DNA of 64,000 nt. Origin: Acidobacteriota bacterium. GTDB taxonomy: Bacteria; Acidobacteriota; Vicinamibacteria; Marinacidobacterales; Marinacidobacteraceae. The notes beneath the pieces are model-generated. The model saw nothing but the letters and a program-made list of their open reading frames with translations. It made no database searches and had not been told where the DNA came from. Where the stretch lies: positions 62,001-126,000 of the forward strand of contig JAJDUD010000028.1 in the NCBI GenBank assembly GCA_022826825.1, in the 5' to 3' direction. Position numbers and translations under genes: made by a program. This document shows positions 1 through 9,433 of the stretch, piece after piece (position 1 is the first letter of the stretch; each line of letters opens with the position of its first letter).

Positions 1-210
1 GTGATCCTCACGTCGGTGACCACCTGCGCCGGGGTGACCCCGTTGCTGGCGGAGCGGAGCTACCAGGCCGCCCTGCTGATTCCGATGGCGGTGTCCCTGG
101 CTTTCGGGGTCGCCTTCGCGACGTTGGTCACGCTGTTCGTGGTGCCCGTTCTCTACAGCCTCGCGAGTGACCTGACCGGGACGCTGGCGCGCCGCGGGTC
201 GGCTCCGTGA
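1..210 (+). CDS. RND-family efflux transporter permease, C-terminal end (truncated by window start)
   Basis: Translation MILTSVTTCAGVTPLLAERSYQAALLIPMAVSLAFGVAFATLVTLFVVPVLYSL matches the terminal TM segment of AcrB/MdtB-type RND permeases. Confidence 0.8.
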   Translation: MILTSVTTCAGVTPLLAERSYQAALLIPMAVSLAFGVAFATLVTLFVVPVLYSLASDLTGTLARRGSAP

Positions 211-214
211 GCGT

Positions 215-1474
215 TCAGGCCGGGAGCAGGGCCGCCGGCCCGGAGGGCGTGGCGTCGAGCAGGTGGGTGCCGGCGGGGGCCGGGATTCCACGGGGGAGGT
301 AGTAACGCTCGGTCAGATCGGCCCGGATGGCCGCCTCCCGGCCGGGCGGCGCGAGGAGTACCACGGAGCCGCCGAGTCCGGCGCCGGTCAGGCGAGCGCC
401 TCGCGCTCCTGCGCTGCGGGCCGCTTCCACGAGGGCGTCGAGCTCGGGGGTGCTCACCTCGTAGTCGCGCCGCAGGCTTTCGTGGGAGGCATCCAGCGTT
501 TCGCCGAATGCGGTGGCGTCGCCGTCTTCCAGGTGTCTTGCGGCGGCGGCGGTGCGCCCCGCTTCCGTAACGACGTGGCGGAACCGTCCGTCGAGCGGCG
601 CCGGCAACCGGTCCGCGGCCGACCGTAGTTCCTCGGCCGGGTGATTGGCGACGAGCGCCGGATAACCGTCCGCGTGGGGCAGGAACTCCCGGACGAGGCG
701 GTACGCCTCCCGCGTCTGCCGGACCCGTTCGTCGAAGATGCGCCCGGCGGCGGCCGCCTTGTCGGCCCGCCGGCCGCTGTAGGCGACGAGGAAGGAGAAC
801 CGTGACGGGTCCACCGGGACGGGGTTCCAGCCGGACGGCTCGAAAGTGATGTGGAGCGCGTGCCCGGAGACGGCCCCGAGGCAGATCGACTGGTCCATCG
901 CGCCACCTTGGATGGCGACCCCGTGTTCCGCCTCGGCGAGGTCGAGCGCGAGACGCATCGTCTCCGCGCGCGGCAGCGTCTCGCCGGGGGTGAGGCGGCC
1001 GCGGACCCCGAGCAGGGCGACGGCTCCGGCGATCACCACCGCCGATGAGGAAGAGAGACCGGCGGCGACGGGAAGGTCCGAGGCGATCGCCCCGTCGAAC
1101 CCGGCGCGGGCGTCCGGGGTCCAGCCCCCCGTCTCGAGTCCGGCCGCGGCGGCGGCCAGGTAGCGCCCGAATCCCGTCCCCGCCGGCGCGTCGCCCAGGG
1201 TGAGAGCGACCTCTTCGAATCCCGGTTCCGTCGTCCGGCACCGCACCCGCTCGTCCCGGCGCGCCGCGAAGGCGAGCGCGACCCCGTGCGAGAGGGCGGC
1301 CGGCAGGACCGGGAGGCCGCAGTAGTCCACGTGCTCCCCGATCAGGTTCACCCGCCCCGGCGCGAACGCGACCCCCTCCGGAGCGCGGCCGAACCGCTCC
1401 CGGAACGCCCGCTCAGCCGCGGCGACCGGTCGGGTGTGCGCTGTCCCCCTCACCTCAGCGGCCCGCGGTGACAC
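215..1474 (-). CDS. galK: Galactokinase (GHMP kinase family)
   Basis: FAPGRVNLIGEHVDY galactokinase signature; DLPVAAGLSSSSAVVIA GHMP ATP-binding loop; C-terminal GARLTGAGLGGSVV. Confidence 0.9.
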   Translation of the reverse strand: MSPRAAEVRGTAHTRPVAAAERAFRERFGRAPEGVAFAPGRVNLIGEHVDYCGLPVLPAALSHGVALAFAARRDERVRCRTTEPGFEEVALTLGDAPAGTGFGRYLAAAAAGLETGGWTPDARAGFDGAIASDLPVAAGLSSSSAVVIAGAVALLGVRGRLTPGETLPRAETMRLALDLAEAEHGVAIQGGAMDQSICLGAVSGHALHITFEPSGWNPVPVDPSRFSFLVAYSGRRADKAAAAGRIFDERVRQTREAYRLVREFLPHADGYPALVANHPAEELRSAADRLPAPLDGRFRHVVTEAGRTAAAARHLEDGDATAFGETLDASHESLRRDYEVSTPELDALVEAARSAGARGARLTGAGLGGSVVLLAPPGREAAIRADLTERYYLPRGIPAPAGTHLLDATPSGPAALLPA

Positions 1475-1586
1475 TCACCCGGCCCACCACCACGCTCCCC
1501 CACACCAATCGCGCGCGGCAGCGAAGCGCTGGCAAGTTGCCGTGAAAATGCAATCCCGCCCGATGACGGGGACGGCGAGGAGCGCC

Positions 1587-1805
1587 AGGAGCGCCGGTCT
1601 TCAGACCGGCATCGCCCGCGCAGCGGGCGAAACTCCCGACGTCTTTTCGCCGCAAGGCGCCCTCGCCAAAGGGAATGGCGCAGCGACAACTGCGCGCGCT
1701 TACTTCGCTTCGCCGTCTTTGTTTCGGGTCCCCGCAATGGGGCGCAACAGTGCCGGGAGTTTCGCGGCCTGCGGCCGCGATGCCGGTCTGGAGACCGGCG
1801 CTCCT
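1587..1805. repeat. Dispersed palindromic element, copy A (219 bp, about 51 bp terminal inverted repeats)
   Basis: Left end AGGAGCGCCGGTCTTCAGACCGGCATCGCCCGCGCAGCGGGCGAAACTCCC and the reverse complement of the right end AGGAGCGCCGGTCTCCAGACCGGCATCGCGGCCGCAGGCCGCGAAACTCCC are nearly identical; related copies at 10700, 60666 and 60911. Confidence 0.85.
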
Positions 1806-1883
1806 CGCCGGCGGCGTCATCTGCCCGATGGGGGGTCGGCGCGCACGTGGGTTTCACCACCGCCTGTCGATGCGGCGCGCAGC

Positions 1884-2132
1884 TCACTCATCCGGGTCGA
1901 ACAACCGCCGATACGCCGCCTCCGCCTCCTGCATCCCCGATTCGGTCAGAACGACCGACTTCGCCTTGTTCACCGGGTTCGGGATCAGGTCCTTCCGGTG
2001 AAGGCGGTTCATCGCGTCCCAGTCGAACGTCTTCCAGGTCCGCGCTCCGTCTTCGTAGCGCTCGTGAATCCCCAGGTGAAGGAGCGCCAGCACGGCCTCG
2101 TCAATCCGGTCGTCTCTGCTGCTCGGGCTCAT
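1884..2132 (-). CDS. DUF6429-like small protein
   Basis: 82 aa; IDEAVLALLHLGIHERYEDGARTWKTFDWDAMNRLHRKDLIPNPVNKAKSVVLTESG resembles the DUF6429 pattern as recalled. Confidence 0.6.
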   Translation of the reverse strand: MSPSSRDDRIDEAVLALLHLGIHERYEDGARTWKTFDWDAMNRLHRKDLIPNPVNKAKSVVLTESGMQEAEAAYRRLFDPDE

Positions 2133-2156
2133 CCCCGCAGCGTACCAGTCAGTGCG

Positions 2157-5100
2157 TCAGCCAGCGGCGCGCCGGAGGGGACCCTGGTCTGCGGAAGACA
2201 AGCCGCCGTCAACCAGGATCAGGTCCTCCGAGGAGGTAACCGGAATCCGCGGGCCCGGGACCAGGATTCCGGAGAGGTTCAACGGATCGGCGGCGCCGAT
2301 CTTGACCCGCGCTCCCGGGCCGGCGCCGTCCCGGCCGGCGCGGCGGAGCGGCGCGACCGCTTCGGGCAGCGCGAACTGTTCCCCGGGGAAGGTGGAGACG
2401 AACTGGCCGCCCACCACCTCGCCGCGCATCTCCAGCCGCCGCAGGACGAGCTGCAGGTCCCGCCAGCGCGACGGGATCCGTTCCCGCTTCAGCAGTTCGC
2501 GGAACACCACGCCCCAGCGCCGGAGGAGCTGGCGCGCCACTCCCTCGTGGTCCGCCGCTTCTTCCCGGTCCCCGCCGGGCGCGGCCAGGAGCGCCCAGCG
2601 GCCCGGCGAGTAGCGGGCCTTCCGCCGGCGGTAGCGTCCGTAGGCGCTCCGCCGCCGCGGGTCCATGAGGGCCCGCAGGTTGTCGAAACCGTCCGCGGTG
2701 ACCCGGCCGCAGGCGGTCAGCTCCCAGAGCGCGTCCTCGAGCGCGGCGGGCAGCAACCCCGATCGCGCCTGGAGTTCGGCGAAGAACTGCGCTCCGCCGC
2801 GTTCGAGGAGCCCCAGCACCTTGCCGGCCGCGGAGGAGAGATCGTCCGCGTCCGTCTCCCGCGGCCGGAGCCAGCGGCCGAGGTCGCTTCGGAGCAGCAG
2901 GCCGATCGGAGCGGCCCGGGTCGGCCGCGCCGGGCTCCCGCCCGCGGACGGCTCCGGAACGGAGGTCCGGCCCCAGACCACCTCGCCCGAGAGACAGTTC
3001 TCGTCCAGCCAGTCGCGCCGGTAGCCGGCGATCCGCAGCGGCAGGATCCGGGACTCCCAGGCCGCGGCCGGCGCTTCGAGTCCCTGGAGCTGGGCGATCA
3101 CCTCCCGGACCCCGTTTGGCCCGTGAAGGCGGGTTTCCGGGGTCAGGTGCTGCCACCCGGCGAGGAAGTCGAGAAAGGCGGCGGCGCTCACCGGCGCCGA
3201 CTCACGGCGGAGCCGGGCAAGGGTCAGCCGGTGGATGCGGGCCAGCACCCGGCGGTGGCACCACTCGGGCGGACCGTCACCGGCCGGTGAGCGGCGGAAC
3301 CGCCCCTGGAGCACGAGTCCTTCGGCCTCGAGCAGCGTGAGCGCCCCCTCGATCCGGGTTTCGGGGAGGGCGAGGCGGGCGGCGAGCGCCGCCGCGGTCA
3401 CCGGGCCGGAACTGTCCATGACGCCCCGCAGGATCGCGGCCACCGCTCCCGCGCGCGTGTCCGGGACGTCACCGGCGTCCGGCGCCACGGGCGTGGGCGG
3501 CAGGGAACCCTCCGGCCACACCGCGGCGGCGAGCTTCAGCCGTTCGGCGGCAACCCAGAACCGGGCGTCTCCAGGGGCGACCGCGCCGGCGCGGCCTCCG
3601 GCCGCGAGTTCCTCGAAGAACCCGGCCCACTCCGGGGTCTCCCGGACCACTCCGAGCGTGAGGAGCGCGTCGTGGAGTTCGTCCGCGTCGCGAACGAGCG
3701 GCGCCGCCTCCGCGGCGGCCCGCGCGATCGCTTCGGGGTCGAGGACGGCCTCGGTGTCCAGCTCGGGCGGCAGCGACCGCCGCATCCGCACCGCCCGGGA
3801 GCGGCGTTCTTCGAGCGGCGCCGGGTCGAGGAAGGCGAACGGGTTGGCGTTCAGGATCTCGGCGGCGAAGGGCGACGCCTCCTGGGTGTCCACCGCCACC
3901 GTCCGCACCTGGCCGCTCCGGATGTCCTCGAGGAGCCCGCGCAGCCCCTCGAGATCCAGCGCCTCGTGGAGGCAGTCGCGGATCGCCTCGTCCACCAGCG
4001 GGTGCTTCGGGATCCGCACCTCTCCGGCGAGGTTCTCGGCGCAGGCGGCCTGATCCGGGAACACCGCCGCCAGCAGGTCGTCGGTGAGCATCCGCTGGAC
4101 GGGAGGAGGCACGCGCTGGCCGTGCCGGCGGCGGGGCACCGCGAGCGCGCGCGAGGCGGTCCAGCGCCAGCGCGCCCCGAAGAGCGGAACGCCGAGCACC
4201 GCCTGGGTGAGCACGTGCTCCAGGTTCTCCGGTTTCAGGAACGAGAAGACCGACTCCAGCGGGAAGGAGTGCAGGTCCGTGAGCGAGATGACGATGCCGT
4301 CGTCGGTCGCCGCCGCCTGGAGTTCCACGTTGAAGGAGCGGCAGAAGCGCTTCCGCAGCGCGAGTCCCCACGCCCGGTTGATCCGGCTCCCGAAGGGCGC
4401 GTGGATGACGAGCTGCATGCCCCCCGAGTCGTCGAAGAAGCGCTCGGCGACCACGGTCCGCTGGCTCGGCATGGCGCCGAGCGCAGCCCGCCCGGCGGCG
4501 AGGTAGCGGAGGACCTGGTCGGCGCCGGCGGCGTCGAGGCGGGAATCGCGCCGCAGCCCGACCCGCGCCTCCGCCGGGTCCTCGTCCACGCCTTCGCGGA
4601 GCGCCGCCACCCGGACGCTCAGTTCCGCGGTGCGTCCCGGCGCCTCGCCCCGCCAGAAGGGGATGGTGGGCGCCGCGCCCTCGGCGTCTTCGACCCGGAC
4701 CTGCCCCTGGGCGATCCGCCGGATCCGCCAGGAAGTGGTCCCCAGCAGGAACACGTCGCCCGCGTAGCTCTCGATGGCGAAGTCCTCGTCGAGCTGGCCC
4801 ACCACCCGGTCGTCGGGTTCGGCGACCACCTGGTACTGCGCCGATTCCGGAATCGCGCCGCCGTTCTGGATCGCCGCGAGGCGGGCGTTCCGGCGGGCGC
4901 GGACGGTGCCGGAAACCGCGTCGCGGTGGAGATAGGCGCCGCGCCGCCCCCGGGTCGTGGCGACGCCGTCGGAGAGCACCCCCACGACCTCGTCGAAGGC
5001 GGCGCGGTCGAGGTTGCGGTAGGGATGGGCGCCGCGCACGAGGGAGAACAGCGCGTCCAGATCGTGCCGTTCGTCCGGCGTCGCTCCCGCTTCGGCGACG

Positions 5101-6347
5101 AGTTGCTGCGCCAGGATGTCGAGCGGCGCCTCGGGGATCCGGATCCGGTCCAGGTCGCCCGCGTCCACCGCCGCCAGCAGCGCCGCGCACTCGACCAGCT
5201 CGTCGCGGGTCGTGGGAAAGAACCGCCCCTTCGGCGTCGCGCCGAGCCAGTGGCCCGAACGGCCCACCCGCTGGAGCGCGACCGCGATGGAGCGCGGCGA
5301 ACCGAGCTGGCACGCGAGGTCCACCGACCCGATGTCGATCCCCAGTTCGAGCGAGGCAGTGGCGACGATGGCCCGGACCTCTCCTTCCTGGAGCCGCCGC
5401 TCGGCCTCCAGCCGGACCTCCCTGGCGAGGCTCCCGTGATGGGCCAGCACCGCGTCTTCCGGCAGCCGCTCGCTCAGCACGTGGGTCAGCCGCTCCGCCA
5501 TCCGCCGGGTGTTGACGAAGACCAGGGTGGTCTCGTGCTCCTCGATGAGCGCGGCGATCCGGTCCCGGATGTCCTCCATGACCTCGTGGGTGGCGACCGC
5601 CCCGAGTTCGGAGTCCGGAACCTCCACCGCCAGGTCCATCTCCCGCCGGTGCCCGACGGGAACCACCGCCGGTCCCTCCGGGGTCCGCGGGCTGAGGAAC
5701 CGGGCGACCTCGGTCAGCGGCCGCACCGTCGCCGAGAGCCCGATGCGCTGCAGCGGCCGGCCGGCGAGCCGGTCGAGGCGTTCGAGGGAGAGCGCCAGGT
5801 GGCTGCCGCGCTTGTCGCGGGCGAGCGCGTGGATCTCGTCCACGATGACGGTGTCGGCGGTCGAGAGCAGCTCGCGTCCGCGGCCGGCGGTGAGCAGCAG
5901 GTAGAGCGATTCCGGGGTGGTGACCAGGATGTGCGGCGGTTTCCGGGTCATCCGGGCCCGCTCCGCGGCCGGAGTGTCGCCGGTGCGGAGTTCGGCGCGC
6001 ACCGGCGGCAGGGCGGCGCCCTCCGCCGCCGCCCGGGCGGCGATTCCGGCGAGCGGAACCTGGAGGTTCCGGCGGATGTCGGCGCTCAGCGCCTTCAGCG
6101 GGGAGACGTACACCACGCGGGTCTCGTCCGGAAGCGTCCCGCTCCGGGCCTCCCGGGTGAGCCGGTCCAGCGCGAAGAGGAACGCGGCGAGCGTCTTCCC
6201 CGAACCCGTCGGAGCGGTGATCAGCACGTCCTCGCCCCGGGCGATGGCCGGCCACCCCTTCGCCTGGGGCTCGGTGGGCGCCTCGAAACGCTCGCGGAAC
6301 CAGCCGGAGACGGCGGGATCGAAGCGGGCGAGCGGGGAGGTGGTCAC
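2157..6347 (-). CDS. lhr: Lhr-type large ATP-dependent DEAD/DEAH helicase
   Basis: 1396 aa; motif I APTGSGKTLAAFLFALDRL; VDEIHALARDKRGSHLALSLERL; SATVRPL; LGIDIGSVDLACQLGSPRSIAVALQRVGRSGH. Confidence 0.9.
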   Translation of the reverse strand: MTTSPLARFDPAVSGWFRERFEAPTEPQAKGWPAIARGEDVLITAPTGSGKTLAAFLFALDRLTREARSGTLPDETRVVYVSPLKALSADIRRNLQVPLAGIAARAAAEGAALPPVRAELRTGDTPAAERARMTRKPPHILVTTPESLYLLLTAGRGRELLSTADTVIVDEIHALARDKRGSHLALSLERLDRLAGRPLQRIGLSATVRPLTEVARFLSPRTPEGPAVVPVGHRREMDLAVEVPDSELGAVATHEVMEDIRDRIAALIEEHETTLVFVNTRRMAERLTHVLSERLPEDAVLAHHGSLAREVRLEAERRLQEGEVRAIVATASLELGIDIGSVDLACQLGSPRSIAVALQRVGRSGHWLGATPKGRFFPTTRDELVECAALLAAVDAGDLDRIRIPEAPLDILAQQLVAEAGATPDERHDLDALFSLVRGAHPYRNLDRAAFDEVVGVLSDGVATTRGRRGAYLHRDAVSGTVRARRNARLAAIQNGGAIPESAQYQVVAEPDDRVVGQLDEDFAIESYAGDVFLLGTTSWRIRRIAQGQVRVEDAEGAAPTIPFWRGEAPGRTAELSVRVAALREGVDEDPAEARVGLRRDSRLDAAGADQVLRYLAAGRAALGAMPSQRTVVAERFFDDSGGMQLVIHAPFGSRINRAWGLALRKRFCRSFNVELQAAATDDGIVISLTDLHSFPLESVFSFLKPENLEHVLTQAVLGVPLFGARWRWTASRALAVPRRRHGQRVPPPVQRMLTDDLLAAVFPDQAACAENLAGEVRIPKHPLVDEAIRDCLHEALDLEGLRGLLEDIRSGQVRTVAVDTQEASPFAAEILNANPFAFLDPAPLEERRSRAVRMRRSLPPELDTEAVLDPEAIARAAAEAAPLVRDADELHDALLTLGVVRETPEWAGFFEELAAGGRAGAVAPGDARFWVAAERLKLAAAVWPEGSLPPTPVAPDAGDVPDTRAGAVAAILRGVMDSSGPVTAAALAARLALPETRIEGALTLLEAEGLVLQGRFRRSPAGDGPPEWCHRRVLARIHRLTLARLRRESAPVSAAAFLDFLAGWQHLTPETRLHGPNGVREVIAQLQGLEAPAAAWESRILPLRIAGYRRDWLDENCLSGEVVWGRTSVPEPSAGGSPARPTRAAPIGLLLRSDLGRWLRPRETDADDLSSAAGKVLGLLERGGAQFFAELQARSGLLPAALEDALWELTACGRVTADGFDNLRALMDPRRRSAYGRYRRRKARYSPGRWALLAAPGGDREEAADHEGVARQLLRRWGVVFRELLKRERIPSRWRDLQLVLRRLEMRGEVVGGQFVSTFPGEQFALPEAVAPLRRAGRDGAGPGARVKIGAADPLNLSGILVPGPRIPVTSSEDLILVDGGLSSADQGPLRRAAG

Positions 6348-6414
6348 GAACTGCCGGGGCGCGGGCGCGCCGCGGGGCAGGGGAAGTGCGGGACCGGACG
6401 CGGCGGTTCGCGAA

Positions 6415-6795
6415 TCAGCGGTTGTCGAGGCTCCACTTCCCGGCGCCGGCGGTCGCGATGAAGAGGAAGATGAAGCAGTACAGCACCGCCAGCTCGCCCT
6501 CGTTCACGATCGGGAGGATGCCCATCCCGTTGAACTGGTGCGCCATGAAATAGGCAACCGCCATCTCGCCGCTGCAGATGAAGGCGGCCAACCCCGTCTT
6601 CCAGCCGACCATGATCAGGATGCCGCCGATGACCTCGATCACCACGGCGAGGGCGTCGAGCGACAGCGGATCGAACGCCTCGCCCCCCGCCCACTCGACG
6701 ACCTCCTCGGCGCCGTGGCAGAAGAACAGGAACGCGACCACGATGCGCATGAGCGCATACGCGGTCTCCCGGTGCTGGCTGAGGATGGACTTCAT
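6415..6795 (-). CDS. DoxX family membrane protein
   Basis: 126 aa, four TM segments; FFCHGAEEVVEWAGG...EVIGGILIMVGWKTGLAAFICSGEMAVAYFMAH typical of DoxX. Confidence 0.8.
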   Translation of the reverse strand: MKSILSQHRETAYALMRIVVAFLFFCHGAEEVVEWAGGEAFDPLSLDALAVVIEVIGGILIMVGWKTGLAAFICSGEMAVAYFMAHQFNGMGILPIVNEGELAVLYCFIFLFIATAGAGKWSLDNR

Positions 6796-6954
6796 GACGG
6801 TTACTCCTTACGTTCGGCGACTCGGCAAGCATTCTAGGGCGCGCCACGACGCCCCACCCGCACCGCCGGAGCACAAGGCGGCGTTCCGGCGGAATAATCC
6901 CGCCATGGGCTGGCCCCGGGTAGCGGACGTTACGGACGCCGGAGGCGCCTCACG

Positions 6955-8223
6955 GTGAACGCCGGGCGCGGGAGCCGGTCCGGGTCGCTGACCCGCCACG
7001 ACCTTGCGGAGCGGGACCGGACCGATCCGTTGGCGCCTTTCCGCGCCCGGTTCCGGCTCCCGGAGGGGCTGATCTACCTTGACGGCAATTCGCTGGGGCC
7101 TCCCTCCCGGCGCATGCGCGCACGGATGGACGCCGTCGTTGCCGAGGAATGGGGCCGGGACCTCATCGGGTCATGGAACCGCCACGGCTGGTTCCGGTTG
7201 CCGGAACGGGTCGGGGCGCGGATCGCTCCGCTGCTCGGGGTGGACGCCGACGAGGTGATTGCGGCCGACTCGGTTTCGCTCAACCTCTTCAAACTGCTGG
7301 GAGCGCTGTTGCGGGTGACCGGAGAGCGCCGCGTGGTGCTCGCCGACGAGGGGAACTTCCCGACCGACCTGCACGTGGCCGCCGGCCTGACGCGCCTGCT
7401 GGCGGACACCGGCGCCAGCCTCCGCCTCGTGCCGCCGGAGGAGTTCGAGGCCGCGCTCGCGGCCGACGTCGCGGTGGCGACACTCACCCAGGTGGACTTC
7501 CGGACGGGGCGGAAGCGCGATCTGCAGCGCGTGACCGAGGCGGCCCGCCGGTCGGGCGTTCCCGTCGTGTGGGACCTCAGCCACAGCGCCGGCGCCCTGT
7601 CGCTCGACCTTCACCGGGACGGGGTCCAATACGCCGTCGGCTGCGGCTACAAGTACCTGAACGGGGGTCCCGGAGCGCCCGGCTTCCTCTACGTGGCCCG
7701 CGAGCTTCAGGAGACGCTGGACTCGCCCCTCGCCGGGTGGATGGGCCACGCCCACCCGTTCGACTGCGGCCTGGAGCACGACCCCGCGCCCGGGATGCGG
7801 CGCTTCCTGGTCGGCACCCCGCCGATCCTCTCCATGATGGCGCTGGAGGAGGGGCTCCGCGCCTTCGAGGACGTGGCGATGGACGAGGTGCGCCGGAAGG
7901 GCAGGGCGCTCGGCGATCTCTTCCTGGAGCTCGCCGAGGAGCGCCTCGACGCGTTCGGAGTCGTCCCGGGCAGCCCCCGCGATTCCGCCGCCCGCGGCAG
8001 TCAGGTCTCGCTGCGCCACGCCGAGGCCTATCCGGTCATGCAGGCGCTCATCGCCCGCGGCGTCGTCGGGGACTTCCGCGAGCCAGACTACCTGCGGTTC
8101 GGGCTGGCGCCCCTTTTCGTGCGCTACGTGGACATCTGGGACGCCGTCGCGGCTCTCGGGGAGGTGCTGGCGCGCGAGGAGTACCGAAAACCGCGGTTCC
8201 GCCGCCGCCGGGAGGTGACCTGA
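6955..8223 (+). CDS. kynU: Kynureninase
   Basis: IYLDGNSLGPPSRR; WDLSHSAGALSLDL; VGCGYKYLNGGPGAPGFLYV PLP-lysine region. Confidence 0.92.
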   Translation: MNAGRGSRSGSLTRHDLAERDRTDPLAPFRARFRLPEGLIYLDGNSLGPPSRRMRARMDAVVAEEWGRDLIGSWNRHGWFRLPERVGARIAPLLGVDADEVIAADSVSLNLFKLLGALLRVTGERRVVLADEGNFPTDLHVAAGLTRLLADTGASLRLVPPEEFEAALAADVAVATLTQVDFRTGRKRDLQRVTEAARRSGVPVVWDLSHSAGALSLDLHRDGVQYAVGCGYKYLNGGPGAPGFLYVARELQETLDSPLAGWMGHAHPFDCGLEHDPAPGMRRFLVGTPPILSMMALEEGLRAFEDVAMDEVRRKGRALGDLFLELAEERLDAFGVVPGSPRDSAARGSQVSLRHAEAYPVMQALIARGVVGDFREPDYLRFGLAPLFVRYVDIWDAVAALGEVLAREEYRKPRFRRRREVT

Positions 8224-8281
8224 TCGCGGCGGCGGTCGGGTTGCGCATCGCTCCGCATTGCGGACATCCTTCGGCGCCGAA

Positions 8282-9433
8282 ATGAGGGACGCGTCGCCCG
8301 CGAGCGCGTGGTGGCGGCGGCGGGCGGTCCGCGCCCCGGTCCGGCGGCTTCGCGCGCTGCCCGCGGCGCTCTGGGCCGGGTGGCTGCTCGCGGGCGCGGC
8401 GGGACCCGCCGAGGCGTACCGGTACTACCCGCCGGAGGCCATCATGGCCGCCGACGCCGTCCGGTGGTGGCCGGACGACTTCCCCCTCCGGTTCCACCTG
8501 CAGGACAACGTCCCGGAGTTTCTCGACGAGGCGCGCTGGCGGGAGATGGTGGAGGAGGCGCTCGCCCGGTGGTCCGCGGTTCCGAGCGCCGAGATCTCCC
8601 TCCGCCTCGCGCCGGGGCTGACGCCCGCCGGCGGCGGCGAGTTCGGCGACGGCGCGGACGTGAACGACGGCCGGTTCACGATCGGCTGGCTGCCGTCCGA
8701 CGGGTTCCCGGGGCCGCTCGCCTACGCGGTGTTCACGTGGTCGGAGCAACGCCGGATGACGAGCTGCGACATCGTGTTCGTGACCGCCACCTTCGACGAC
8801 CTGGCGGCTGGGGGCGCGACGGCTTCGGAACTCGAACGGACTGTCAGGACGACGATCCTCCACGAGGTGGGGCACTGCCTGGGGCTCAACCACACCGAGC
8901 CGGTCCCGGTGTGGCAGGGGCCGCATCCCGACCTGCCGGGCGGCTCGGACGTCACGCTCCCGGTCGCGGCCGGCTTCCGTCCGGACACGGTGATGTCCTA
9001 CGCGCTGTCAAGGCCCCTCAGGCTCTCCGAGGACGACATCGTGGGGGTTTCGCTCCTCTACCCGGCCCCCGGGTTCCTCGAGTCGCGGGGCGCCGTGGCG
9101 GGCGACTTCGTGCGGGACTCCGCGCCCTCCATCTTCGCCTACGTGCAGGCGGTCTATCCGGGGGCGGAGCCACGGCTGGGACCGGGGGCGCTCGCTGACA
9201 AGACCGGCCACTTTCGCCTCGCCGGGCTGCGCCCGGGTCCGGTCCTGCTGTGGATTCATCCCATCCTCATCCACGGGCCGGTGGCGCAGTGGGCGATTCT
9301 GCAGGACGTCTATCTGGCCTCGCGGGATCCCGCTTCGCTCGACATCCTGGACCAGTGGCAATGGGTGCGCATCGAGGCGGGAACGGTCGTGGGCCTCCCC
9401 GCGTCCGAACTGGTCACCGGGAGGTCGCGGTGA
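8282..9433 (+). CDS. Matrixin-like secreted metalloprotease (metzincin)
   Basis: Signal-like N-terminus; zinc motif TTILHEVGHCLGLNHTE (HExxHxxGxxH). ATG at 8282 is in frame with the longer TTG ORF start at 8258. Confidence 0.8.
   Translation: MRDASPASAWWRRRAVRAPVRRLRALPAALWAGWLLAGAAGPAEAYRYYPPEAIMAADAVRWWPDDFPLRFHLQDNVPEFLDEARWREMVEEALARWSAVPSAEISLRLAPGLTPAGGGEFGDGADVNDGRFTIGWLPSDGFPGPLAYAVFTWSEQRRMTSCDIVFVTATFDDLAAGGATASELERTVRTTILHEVGHCLGLNHTEPVPVWQGPHPDLPGGSDVTLPVAAGFRPDTVMSYALSRPLRLSEDDIVGVSLLYPAPGFLESRGAVAGDFVRDSAPSIFAYVQAVYPGAEPRLGPGALADKTGHFRLAGLRPGPVLLWIHPILIHGPVAQWAILQDVYLASRDPASLDILDQWQWVRIEAGTVVGLPASELVTGRSR

Noticed and set aside
3672-6461. 929-aa plus-strand ORF antisense to the Lhr helicase
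   Set aside because: Shadow ORF of a high-GC gene; the minus frame has clear helicase motifs.
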